From the NCBI GenBank assembly GCA_003674045.1, contig PENC01000021.1:62001-126000 (forward strand): a stretch of DNA of 64,000 bases, written 5' to 3'. The stretch's first letter is position 1, and every line of letters starts with the position of its first letter. Below are positions 16,128 to 23,893 of this stretch, in pieces. The position numbers and the translations under genes were made by a program. Source of the stretch: Streptomyces griseocarneus. GTDB lineage: Bacteria; Actinomycetota; Actinomycetes; Streptomycetales; Streptomycetaceae. The notes below the pieces were generated by a model. That model did no database searches, had not been told where the DNA came from, and was given only the letters and a program-made list of their open reading frames with translations.

Positions 16128-16592
16128 TCAGGTCGTCGGCCGGGCGGCGCGCGCGGCTTCGATGCCGGCCCCGGTGAGCCAGGGGCGGTGCTTGGGGCCG
16201 GTGCGGCCGTCGTCGCCGTCGGTGGGCTGTACAGCGCCGCCGGTGTCCCGGTACTCGGCCAGCCTGAGCCGGACGAGCGCGTCGGCGGTCGGCCAGGAGG
16301 TCTTCGGCCCCAGGGCGCCGCTGTCGTCCGCGGAGTCGATGGCGGCGCGCTGCGCGTCGGTCAGGATCGCGCGGCGCCCTGCGCCGGTGATGACGTACGG
16401 CCGGCCGCCGGTGTCGGCCTGGGCGATGTCCGCGGGCAGGACGTAGCCGTCGGCGTCGTTGCGGTAGACCAGGCCATCGTCCAGGTAGACCTGGAGAGTC
16501 GTGCGGCTGACGCGGGACGTGAGATGCCCTTGGGGGTGCACGCACGCGGCACGGAGGCGGTGGGCGGCGGGAGGATAGGCCTGCCTGTTCAT
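16128..16592 (-). CDS. hypothetical protein, possible DNA-binding (154 aa)
   Basis: ATG at 16592 overlaps the stop of the 16589 gene as ATGA. N-terminal part is basic with several His; DGLVYRNDADGYVLPADIAQADTGGRPYVITGAGRRAI resembles a winged-helix wing followed by a helix, a pattern seen in small plasmid regulators. The assignment is weak. Confidence 0.6.
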   Translation of the reverse strand: MNRQAYPPAAHRLRAACVHPQGHLTSRVSRTTLQVYLDDGLVYRNDADGYVLPADIAQADTGGRPYVITGAGRRAILTDAQRAAIDSADDSGALGPKTSWPTADALVRLRLAEYRDTGGAVQPTDGDDGRTGPKHRPWLTGAGIEAARAARPTT

Positions 16593-17569
16593 CGCGGTCC
16601 CTCCAGCGCGAGCACTGAATCCGCGGCGAGGGAGCTCGCCTTCGACCTGGTCGCGGACGGCTGCGGAGCGCGGCAGCCGCGGCCCTCGCAGCACGTCGCC
16701 GCGCGGGGGTTGGTCCACCGGCACGCGGGGCAGCGCCACATCAGGCCTGTTGAGATCGCCGCCGCATGGATCGCCTTCTTCTGGGCGGTGTCGGCACCGG
16801 CCAGCAGTTCCTCCAGCACGGTCGGATGCGGTGCGCCGGCTTGGCTGTCGTCGAGCACGACGGTGTCCTCGACCTGCACGCGCAGCGGCACGGTGCCGTC
16901 CGGCCGGACGATGCGCTCCTCGTCGGCAGCGTCGAGATGGACCGAGACCCGCACGACACCGTCCTCGGCGTCCAGGTAAGCGAAGGTGAGGACGCCCGCG
17001 ACCTCCGTGCACTGCGGACCGTCGCCGTCGGCGGGGTGGAAGACCGCGGCACGGTTGAGGGCCGCAGCCTCGGCGGCCCCGGGGAAGGTGAAGGGGAGCG
17101 GCACGATGCGGGAGCGCCGGGGCCGGATGACCTCTTCGGCGACCAGGTCGTAGCCCTCATCCGGCCGCGCGGTGCCCGACCGGCCGTAGTAGAGCTCCAC
17201 GGCCTCGGTGTCGTCGGCCGGCGGCCGCTCGGGCACACCGTCCAGGCCGCAGAGGTTGTCCCACCTGCCGCGCACATGGGCGGCGAGCTCGGAGAGGGCC
17301 CCCGTCGGCGTGGAGTAGACGGCGGTGGTGTCCTCGTGGCGCGTCCAGATCCGCAGCCGCCAGACCTGCTCGCCCGGCCGGGACCCCAGCAGAGCGGAGA
17401 CGGCCCGGTCAGGACGGCCGGTGGCCTGGGCCAGCACGGCGGCGCGGGCCCGGTCGGCCAGCTCACGGTAGGCGGGGGACAGTCCGGCAGCCGCCGGGGA
17501 ATCGGCCAGGGTGCCGGCGATGCGGACCAGGTACTCGATCTCGGATGGACAGAAGCGTGTAGCGATCAT
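16589..17569 (-). CDS. hypothetical zinc-ribbon protein (326 aa)
   Basis: ATG at 17569 with GAGGA five bases upstream. The body is acidic and beta-rich (EQVWRLRIWTRHEDTTAVY, GVVRVSVHLDAADEERIV). Near the C-terminus there is a zinc ribbon: WRCPACRWTNPRAATCCEGRGC. It is coupled to the downstream 154-residue gene by an ATGA overlap. Function unknown. Confidence 0.65.
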   Translation of the reverse strand: MIATRFCPSEIEYLVRIAGTLADSPAAAGLSPAYRELADRARAAVLAQATGRPDRAVSALLGSRPGEQVWRLRIWTRHEDTTAVYSTPTGALSELAAHVRGRWDNLCGLDGVPERPPADDTEAVELYYGRSGTARPDEGYDLVAEEVIRPRRSRIVPLPFTFPGAAEAAALNRAAVFHPADGDGPQCTEVAGVLTFAYLDAEDGVVRVSVHLDAADEERIVRPDGTVPLRVQVEDTVVLDDSQAGAPHPTVLEELLAGADTAQKKAIHAAAISTGLMWRCPACRWTNPRAATCCEGRGCRAPQPSATRSKASSLAADSVLALEGPR

Positions 17570-17591
17570 GATGTCCTCGTCGTGACGCAGT

Positions 17592-17625
17592 CCCGGCGGG
17601 CGGGGCAGTCGGCCCGCCCGCCGGG
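17592..17625 (-). terminator. hairpin between 17668 and 17569 genes
   Basis: CCCGGCGGGCGGG, loop of eight, CCCGCCCGCCGGG: perfect 13-bp stem, placed 43 bases after one stop and 23 bases before the next start. Confidence 0.7.
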
Positions 17626-17667
17626 TGAAGGGAGGCGCCGCCAGGTACGGCCCGGGGCGCGGGGAGA

Positions 17668-18270
17668 TCACAGGCCCAGGGCCTGGAGAGCCTCGACCAT
17701 CCGGAGCGCCTTTTCGCGATCGGGTGAGAGGCGGATGCGGCGGATACGCAGCGGCCGGGACGGCAGCTCGATCCCCACGGCCGCGCCGTCGGCACCCCTG
17801 CGGAGCTGGTACTGCTCCAGCGGCAGCATCCAGGCATCCCAGTCGAGTGCCGGAGTAGCCGGTCGGTGCGGACTGCCATGTACGAACGTGCCGATGGAGC
17901 AGAGGCAAGCGGGGTCATCACAGCGTCGCAAGGAGGGGTGCGACGACATGCCGCCCTCGCGCTGCGTCTCGGCCGTCCCGTTCAGCATGGGACATGCCTT
18001 CTCGGAGTACCGGAGACACTGCTGGTGCAACCCGGGCTCGGGCGCATACCCGGCGCCCACGTCCTGGGGGCGCACCACCACGAAGAGCCGTTCTCCCAGA
18101 GGGCGTTCGCAGACCTGACACAGACGTTTCTCGAAAGCGATGGCCTGCTTGTGCGGGTCGATCCCGCCCAGAGCGACAGTGCCGTTGTGCTCGAAGGACA
18201 CGTACGGGACCACCAGGCCGCCAAGCCGGGGCCGGTGGTCGCACATCGGAGGGACTGGGGGAACGCTCAC
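17668..18270 (-). CDS. hypothetical cysteine-rich protein (200 aa)
   Basis: GTG at 18270 overlaps the stop of the upstream gene (GTGA). Cysteine pairs are visible at CQVCERP near residue 52, CLRYSEKAC near residue 86 and CDDPACLC near residue 118, so at least one zinc site is likely. The first part resembles a ribbon (RLCQVCERPLGERLFVVVRP). Second gene of the motif-A4 cassette. Confidence 0.65.
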   Translation of the reverse strand: MSVPPVPPMCDHRPRLGGLVVPYVSFEHNGTVALGGIDPHKQAIAFEKRLCQVCERPLGERLFVVVRPQDVGAGYAPEPGLHQQCLRYSEKACPMLNGTAETQREGGMSSHPSLRRCDDPACLCSIGTFVHGSPHRPATPALDWDAWMLPLEQYQLRRGADGAAVGIELPSRPLRIRRIRLSPDREKALRMVEALQALGL

Positions 18271-18794
18271 CGTGCATCACCGCGGACGGGAGCAAGCGGT
18301 ACAGCATCGGCGGAGTGAAGGCGCCGCAACAACTGCCGGATGCGACTGGAACGCCCGTATTCGTCGCTGGGCAACGTGGTTTCGAACAGGGCTCGGGCCA
18401 GCTCGATGTCCGTGGCGTTGGCGTCGACCCCGTACAGCGGCAGCGTCGTACGGATCAAGTGGTCGTGGTCCTCGGCGGTGCGGCCGATCGTCTCGGTCAA
18501 GTCCCAGTAGCTCGCCAGCGCCTTGCGGCGCGTTGGGCGGTCGCTCATGGCATTGGGGGACCAGGTGAGATGACCGGTGTCGTCGGCCAGGGCAAGGGCT
18601 GCCTTGAGGGTGCTGTCACCGTTGTACGAGCGGAACATCACCGCGGCGAGCCACACATGGTGCTCAGGCAGGCCCTCGGGCGATACCCATCCCGTAAGCG
18701 CGGTCGTTGTGTTCTCGGTGAAGGTGGAGCGAGTGAAGTACTGGAGCACGCGTAGGTCGAGTGCTTCGGCGTACTTCGTGACGTAGTCGGTCAT
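18267..18794 (-). CDS. hypothetical protein (175 aa), first gene after promoter A4
   Basis: ATG at 18794 (MTDYVTKYAEALDLRVLQYF). Helical, with TTTALTGWVSPEGLPEHHVWLAAVMFRSYNG-like aromatic stretches. About 175 bases of leader from motif-A4. Coupled to the 200-residue cysteine-rich protein by a four-base overlap. No family recognised. Confidence 0.65.
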   Translation of the reverse strand: MTDYVTKYAEALDLRVLQYFTRSTFTENTTTALTGWVSPEGLPEHHVWLAAVMFRSYNGDSTLKAALALADDTGHLTWSPNAMSDRPTRRKALASYWDLTETIGRTAEDHDHLIRTTLPLYGVDANATDIELARALFETTLPSDEYGRSSRIRQLLRRLHSADAVPLAPVRGDAR

Positions 18795-18970
18795 CGGCGG
18801 TCCTGACGCGGGAAGGCGGGGCCTGCCGGACGCGGGCGCGACGGCACCCGGTGCGGAGGTCGGAGTAAAGGGTGTGAGACGGGAGGGGCGCACGCGGAGT
18901 GCTCCTCGCCGGACAAAGGAGAAGGCCGGTTCGTGCGGACGGCGGTTGCGCTCGCCCCAACCAGCAAGAA

Positions 18971-19756
18971 TTATATTACACGCAAGGATCGAGTGTTGCA
19001 ACGCTTGATCTTCAGTGCAGCCCCATCGGCCTTGACCGTGACGAACGAGGCCGACAGGAGGGCTTCACAGAGCTGCCGGATGCCGCCCTGCTCCCACAGG
19101 GCGCGGGTCTCGGGCAGTGCGGCAGGCCACCACTGCACCGAGACCGTCTCCCCGGCGACGTCGACGGCGACCCCGTACCCCTCGTCCCGGCTCCAGTCGG
19201 CCATCAGCACGTGAGGTGCCAGGACGTCGACGACCCGCCCATGAAGACGGACCGCTTCCTCCTTGGTGCTCCGGGCGGCGACCTGCACCTCCCGGGCTTC
19301 CTCCTCGGACACCGGACGGTAGACGGTGCTGCGGCTCTCGTCCTCGGCGACGACGAGAGCTCCGCCCTGCGCCGGCAGGGCCCGCTCCCGGCCGGCCGCC
19401 ACAGCCAGCTCGAGCACCCGGGCGGCGGAGACGACGATGTCGCGCTCCTCCCTGGGGACGGCCGTTGCCCGGTAGTGCTCATGCCGGACCAGATCCACGG
19501 CGTGGCGGACGTCCAGCATGGTGCGCGCGAGTTCCAGGGCACCCGGCTGGTGCTGGGCGGCGTACTGCACGAGGCGCCGGTGGATCTGGGCGGCCTCGTG
19601 GTCGGAAGGGTGCGTGAACTCGCTTCCTGTCACGTCCCGGACCACGAAGTCGATCACCTGCGGGAGGTAGGCGGCGGTGAAGGAGACCCGGCGGAGCAGC
19701 CGGAGTTCCAGCTGGCCGTACGAGCGCGGAACGAGGGCCTCGACGCTCTGGTGCAT
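18971..19756 (-). CDS. hypothetical protein (261 aa); its 3' end contains promoter A4
   Basis: ATG at 19756. Acidic helical protein with a long Glu/Arg helix (VSEEEAREVQVAARSTKEEAVRLHGRVVDVLA). Its last codons (KIKRCNTRSLRVI stop) are formed by the motif-A4 promoter of the next cassette, so the coding end may have been created when that cassette was joined here. No motif recognised. Confidence 0.65.
   Translation of the reverse strand: MHQSVEALVPRSYGQLELRLLRRVSFTAAYLPQVIDFVVRDVTGSEFTHPSDHEAAQIHRRLVQYAAQHQPGALELARTMLDVRHAVDLVRHEHYRATAVPREERDIVVSAARVLELAVAAGRERALPAQGGALVVAEDESRSTVYRPVSEEEAREVQVAARSTKEEAVRLHGRVVDVLAPHVLMADWSRDEGYGVAVDVAGETVSVQWWPAALPETRALWEQGGIRQLCEALLSASFVTVKADGAALKIKRCNTRSLRVI
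18973..19004 (-). promoter_or_regulatory. motif A promoter, copy 4
   Basis: Minus strand: -35 TTGCAA (19001-18996), spacer CACTCGATCCTTGCGTG (17), -10 TAATAT (18978-18973). It overlaps the 3' end of the upstream gene. Confidence 0.82.
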
Positions 19757-19798
19757 GGGGAAGGCGTCCCTTCTGGGCGTGCGGTCGGCGGCTGGCGG

Positions 19799-20626
19799 TT
19801 ACGGGCCGGGCGGCGACGGGGCGTTGAGGAAGTCCATCCAGGCGTCGTGTTCGGCCGCCGTGAGGACAGGGGGCGGGACGATGGGCGCGCACCCGAAGCA
19901 CCCCTCGCACTGGCGGACGTCGTCCTGGTGCGTGCCGACGCCGGAATGCCGTGCCGGAACCTGGGCACCGCACAGGGCGGCGACCTCGTCCGCGGGCGGT
20001 TGCAGCGTCAGGTGCAGGTGCCGGCCGTCGAGCACCGGACGGACCCGGACGACTCCCGGGGGCTCGGATTCGGGGGCGAAGTGACGGGCCAGGAAGCGCA
20101 CGACGACGTCCTGGGCGTCCCTGCGCCGGGCACTGAGTGTCCGGCTATCGGCGGGCCGTTCCTCGGCGGCGCGGAGAACCGGCTTCAGCTCCGCAGCCAG
20201 CCGGGCGGTGAGCGCGGGTGCCTCGGTGCGGAACGCGGGTCTGTCCCCGCGAGGATCATCGCCGCGCAGCCCGCACCAGAGCCAGGCCGACGGCACGAAC
20301 GCGGCGAGCCCGTCGAGCAGGTCGTACGAACTGCTGACGGCCCAGACGGCGTAGTGCGCACAGGGGCGGTGGGCACAGGTTCCGGCGGGTGCCTGGCACA
20401 TGCGCAGCTCGAAGCGGATCCCGAGGGCGGTCGCCTGGGTGCGGACGATGCCGATCTCCGCGGCGTCGCCGTCCGGCCGGTTCCTGCACCACCAGGCGGG
20501 TACCCCCGTCAGCGCCGGGCCGGCTTCGCGGCTGGGGCCGAGGCCGGGTGGCTCGGCCACACGGGCGGCGTACAAGGAGGTATGGGCCGAGACGACCCGG
20601 CCGTTGTCGAGCACGAGATAGGTCAT
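19799..20626 (-). CDS. hypothetical protein with cysteine motifs (275 aa)
   Basis: ATG at 20626 with AGAGG seven bases upstream; the frame to 20713 runs through the HU terminator and is not coding. Cysteines: C near WWCRNRPDG, CQAPAGTCAHRPCAH around residue 76, and a C-terminal CEGCFGC; a metal site is likely. Strand HLHLTLQPPADEV precedes the last cluster. Function unknown. Confidence 0.62.
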   Translation of the reverse strand: MTYLVLDNGRVVSAHTSLYAARVAEPPGLGPSREAGPALTGVPAWWCRNRPDGDAAEIGIVRTQATALGIRFELRMCQAPAGTCAHRPCAHYAVWAVSSSYDLLDGLAAFVPSAWLWCGLRGDDPRGDRPAFRTEAPALTARLAAELKPVLRAAEERPADSRTLSARRRDAQDVVVRFLARHFAPESEPPGVVRVRPVLDGRHLHLTLQPPADEVAALCGAQVPARHSGVGTHQDDVRQCEGCFGCAPIVPPPVLTAAEHDAWMDFLNAPSPPGP

Positions 20627-20681
20627 GAGAGGCCTCTCTGCGTCGGCCGGGCGAGGGAAGTACCCGGCCGAGGGGCGGGAG

Positions 20682-20709
20682 GTGCCGGGCCCCGCGCGGG
20701 GCCCGGCAC
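20682..20709 (-). terminator. hairpin after HU gene
   Basis: A perfect 28-base palindrome, left arm GTGCCGGGCCCCGC, ten bases after the HU stop at 20719. Confidence 0.82.
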
Positions 20710-20718
20710 ACACAAAGG

Positions 20719-21087
20719 TCAGGCGGACAGCTGCTCGGCGGCCGGGTCCACGGTGCCGGACAGACTGCCCTTGGGCGCCTTCCTGATGGCGATGCCGCCC
20801 TCCGGCAACTGCTTCGCGCCCGTGATCAGGTTCTGGAAGCCCCGGCCGGGGCGGAAGCGCAGCGCCGACGTCTTCTTGACCAGGAACCGGTCACCGGTCT
20901 GGGGGTTGCGGGCGTACCGGGCCGGGCGGTCGACCTTCTCCAGGGAACCGAAGCCGGTGACCGAGACGCGCTCACCCGCGACGACGGCACGGACCATGGC
21001 GTCCAGGACCACGTCGACCGCAGCGGCCGCCTCACGTCGTCCACCGAGCTTGTCCGCGATCGCTTCCACAAGCTGGGCCTTGTTCAT
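20719..21087 (-). CDS. HU-family DNA-binding protein with C-terminal extension
   Basis: 122 residues. The first 90 are a full HU domain: MNKAQLVEAIADKLGG at the start, GFGSLEKVDRPARYARNPQTGD as the DNA-binding arm (RNPxTG), and SALRFRPGRGFQNLI. A tail of about 30 residues (KQLPEGGIAIRKAPKGSLSG ...) is not part of classical HU. ATG at 21087, AGGAG eight bases upstream. Bracketed by hairpins on both sides, so it is transcribed alone. Likely an element-encoded nucleoid protein. Confidence 0.93.
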   Translation of the reverse strand: MNKAQLVEAIADKLGGRREAAAAVDVVLDAMVRAVVAGERVSVTGFGSLEKVDRPARYARNPQTGDRFLVKKTSALRFRPGRGFQNLITGAKQLPEGGIAIRKAPKGSLSGTVDPAAEQLSA

Positions 21088-21124
21088 GTCGAAACTCCTG
21101 ACTTGGTACGGGAAGGGGGGAGGG

Positions 21125-21154
21125 CAGCGGGAGCGCCCCGGGGCGCTCCCGCTG
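21125..21154 (-). terminator. hairpin after RNA ligase gene
   Basis: A perfect 30-base palindrome with left arm CAGCGGGAGCGCCCC, five bases after the stop at 21160. Confidence 0.85.
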
Positions 21155-21159
21155 TTGGT

Positions 21160-21927
21160 TCAGAGCTGGGCGTAGCGCCGGAGGGTCTTCTCGTAGTCCG
21201 CCAGGCGCGCCTTGGCAATCACCGCGCGGTCCTGCGTGCGCAGCACGATGCCCTCGGGGCGGAGGCCACCGTCGGCGTCCAGTGCCACCTGTGTCTCCGG
21301 CAGCCGGGAGACGAGGAAGTCGTGCATCTCCTGGATGCCGGTCGGGACCTCGGATGCCGGGATCAGCCCGAGACGCGGGGTGAGTTCGATGCCTTCCCAC
21401 GCGGACAGGCCGCGCAGCTGCTTTTCCGCCCAGAAGGCCTGACCACCGCGCTCACGCCAAGCCGAGACCTCGGCGGGCGTGCGGTTGAGGATGTCCTCGG
21501 GGATCGTGGCCGCGTCGAACATCCGGAAGCCGATCCGGCCCTGACCGGTGTACTGACTGGCGTTCTTGCCGATCTTCCGGCCGTAGACCTCCAGGTAGAG
21601 CACACGAAGTCCGCTGTCGGGGGCGGCCAGGCCGTCCGCGACGGGCCGAAGGGCCTCGACCACTCCATCCTTCGGGTTCACGATCAAGTCACCCCGGGCA
21701 TAGAGCAGTTCCTCACGGCAGCCGATGACATAGGACCCGTCCGGGAACACGATGATCCGGGCGTTGGTGCCGTCCACCTTCTCCGTGAGCACGACGTCGC
21801 CCTCGAAGGGGGTGGCGGTGTCGAGGAGAACCCCTCCCTTCGGAGCGCGCTCGTGGAACGTGAGGATCGAGGGGTACTTCGTGGCCGAATTGAGCGATTC
21901 GAGATTGATGCTGCGCACGTCAACCAT
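21160..21927 (-). CDS. RNA ligase (Rnl2-like nucleotidyltransferase)
   Basis: 255 residues with the covalent nucleotidyltransferase signature: motif I LTEKVDGTNARI near residue 50 (Lys is the adenylated residue), motif III-type LRVLYLEVYGRKIG near residue 108, motif IV-type RPEGIVLRT near residue 228, and motif V AVIAKARL. The length fits a bare catalytic domain. Such ligases seal 3'-OH/5'-phosphate RNA ends, often repairing tRNA cut by host or rival toxins. ATG at 21927. Single-gene cassette between motif-A5 and a hairpin. Confidence 0.87.
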   Translation of the reverse strand: MVDVRSINLESLNSATKYPSILTFHERAPKGGVLLDTATPFEGDVVLTEKVDGTNARIIVFPDGSYVIGCREELLYARGDLIVNPKDGVVEALRPVADGLAAPDSGLRVLYLEVYGRKIGKNASQYTGQGRIGFRMFDAATIPEDILNRTPAEVSAWRERGGQAFWAEKQLRGLSAWEGIELTPRLGLIPASEVPTGIQEMHDFLVSRLPETQVALDADGGLRPEGIVLRTQDRAVIAKARLADYEKTLRRYAQL

Positions 21928-22035
21928 GGCTGTGCGTACTCCAGTTCAGATGGATGGGCCCCGCTGAGCGCGGCGACCGGAAGAAGAAGGGGGAGTCGGT
22001 TGCCGCCATGCGGCCTCACCGGCCCGACAGAAATG

Positions 22036-22067
22036 ACAGTACACGCAAGAATCGCGAACTGCAACGC
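22036..22067 (-). promoter_or_regulatory. motif A promoter, copy 5
   Basis: Minus strand: -35 TTGCAG (22064-22059), spacer TTCGCGATTCTTGCGTG (17), -10 TACTGT (22041-22036). Drives the RNA ligase with a leader of about 105 bases. Confidence 0.82.
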
Positions 22068-22211
22068 ATCTCGTCGTGTTGACGAAAGCTCAACGTTGTG
22101 TCAGGCTGACATAACGACAGCGGGTCGGAGTGCCAGGCGAGTTCACGCCGCCTCCCCGCCGCGTCCATCCCAGACTTCCCCGCATGCCCCAACTCCCGGG
22201 AGAGACCCGTG

Positions 22212-23816
22212 ATGACGACATCCGTCGCTTCCTCCGCCGACACCACGCCGACCGCCGCGTTCCTCGGCACTCGCGTGCTGGACATCCACGCCATGGACCG
22301 GGCCGCCGGTGTCCTCCTCGGCGCCGCATGCGGCGACGCCCTCGGCGTGCCCTACGAGTTCGGCCGTCGGCTCACCGACGACCAGCAGCCCGCCATGATC
22401 GGCGGCGGCCTGGGCCCCTACCAGCCGGGCGAGTACTCCGACGACACCCAGATGCACGTCTGCATCGCCGCCGTCGCAGCGGGCGGAGCAGACCTGACCA
22501 GTCCCGCCGCCCTCGACCAGATCGCCCGCAACTTCCAGGCGTGGCGCATGGGAGGGGCCAGCGACATCGGGTCCCAGACCAGCAACGTGCTGAGCACCGC
22601 CGAGAACAGCGAGACAGGCACGCCAGGGCAGGCCATGACGGCGGCGGCCGACGCCTACACGGCGCGCACCCGCTACAGCGCGGGCAACGGCTCGCTGATG
22701 CGTACCGGAATCGTGGCTCTCGCCTACCTCGACGACATCGATGGCATGGTGACGGCGGCCACCCGGGTCAGCTCCCTGACCCACAGCGACCCCGAGTGCG
22801 TGGAAGCGTGCATCCTGTGGTGCTCGGGAATCCGCACTGCCGTCCTGGAAGGCACTTTCGACGGCGTCCGCCAGGGCGTACAGCTCCTGTCCGCCGAACG
22901 TCAGATCGTGTGGAACGCACGGCTGGACGAGGCCGAGGCCAACCCGCCGCACCACTGGCCCCGGAACGGATACGTCGTCACGGCCCTTCAGGCCGCCTGG
23001 TCAGCCATCATCCGCACACCCGTCCCGCAGCACGCGCCGCACCACGGATCGTTCCCCGCCCAGCACTTCCAGCTCGCCACCGAGGCCGCCGTACGCGCGG
23101 GCGACGACACCGACACCGTCGCCGCGATCGCGGGCGCTCTCCTGGGCGCGCGCTGGGGCGTCTCCGCCATCCCCCTGAACTGGCAGCAGTCCGTGAACGG
23201 GTGGCCCAAGATGACGGCCCCCGACCTCATCCGCCTGGCCGTCCTGACGGCCCGGAAGGGGTACGACGACCCCGACGGCTGGCCCTCCGTCCGCCGCGTA
23301 CCGATCCCCGCGTACGCGGGAGAGGCCTTCGCCGTGGCACATCCGGAAGACCCCGGGCTGCTGCTGGGCAACCTCCCGCTCACCCGGTACGAGGGCAAAG
23401 CCCCGGTCGAGGCGGTGGTATCCCTGTGCCGCGTGGGCCAGGATCCCATCCTCTCCGGCACCGATGTCGAGCACGTGCGCGTGTGGCTGGTGGACAAGGA
23501 GGGTGCGAACGCCAACCTTCACTTCGTGCTCGACCAGGCCGCCCGTGAGATCGTCCGGCTGCGCCAGGAAGGCAAGCGGGTGCTGCTGCACTGCGTTGCG
23601 GGCCGCTCGCGTACCCCGGCCGTGGCCGCCGTGTACAGCACTCTGCTCGGCACGCCCCCTCACTCGGCGCTGACCGCGATCTGGCGGGCGCTGGGCCAGC
23701 GGTGGACGCTGTTCGCGCACTGGCAGCTGCATGACGCCGTATACGAGCTTGCCGGACACCAGCCGCGCCGCCCACGGTCATGGAGCCTCGGCCGTGTTGT
23801 GCGCAAGCTCTGGTAG
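22212..23816 (+). CDS. ADP-ribosylglycohydrolase fused to dual-specificity phosphatase
   Basis: 534 residues, the only large plus-strand gene in the left region. The first ~370 residues are an ADP-ribosylglycohydrolase: DRAAGVLLGAACGDALGVPYEFG, metal ligands in YSDDTQMH near residue 77, and GDDTDTVAAIAGALLGARWG near residue 300. The C-terminal ~130 residues carry a Cys-phosphatase loop LLHCVAGRSRTPAVA, with catalytic Cys at about residue 461 and an upstream Asp in GTDVEHVRVWLVD. The protein could remove ADP-ribose and phosphate from targets. ATG at 22212 has GGGAGAG upstream. No motif A or B is seen in front; it ends at a strong shared terminator. Confidence 0.9.
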   Translation: MTTSVASSADTTPTAAFLGTRVLDIHAMDRAAGVLLGAACGDALGVPYEFGRRLTDDQQPAMIGGGLGPYQPGEYSDDTQMHVCIAAVAAGGADLTSPAALDQIARNFQAWRMGGASDIGSQTSNVLSTAENSETGTPGQAMTAAADAYTARTRYSAGNGSLMRTGIVALAYLDDIDGMVTAATRVSSLTHSDPECVEACILWCSGIRTAVLEGTFDGVRQGVQLLSAERQIVWNARLDEAEANPPHHWPRNGYVVTALQAAWSAIIRTPVPQHAPHHGSFPAQHFQLATEAAVRAGDDTDTVAAIAGALLGARWGVSAIPLNWQQSVNGWPKMTAPDLIRLAVLTARKGYDDPDGWPSVRRVPIPAYAGEAFAVAHPEDPGLLLGNLPLTRYEGKAPVEAVVSLCRVGQDPILSGTDVEHVRVWLVDKEGANANLHFVLDQAAREIVRLRQEGKRVLLHCVAGRSRTPAVAAVYSTLLGTPPHSALTAIWRALGQRWTLFAHWQLHDAVYELAGHQPRRPRSWSLGRVVRKLW

Positions 23817-23836
23817 AACCTGCTCACAGAATCACA

Positions 23837-23893
23837 CCGGGTGTGGGTCGGCCCCGCCCCCCTCGCAGGGGGGCGGGGCCGACCCACACCCGG
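23837..23893. terminator. bidirectional terminator, 26-bp perfect stem
   Basis: Left arm 23837-23862 and right arm 23868-23893 are fully complementary, loop TCGCA. It separates the convergent ARH-phosphatase gene and the 23894 gene, touching the latter's stop codon. Confidence 0.95.

Noticed and set aside
18899..21175. 758-residue plus-strand frame across several minus-strand genes
   Set aside because: It runs through a promoter, two perfect hairpins and the HU gene; composition is non-natural.
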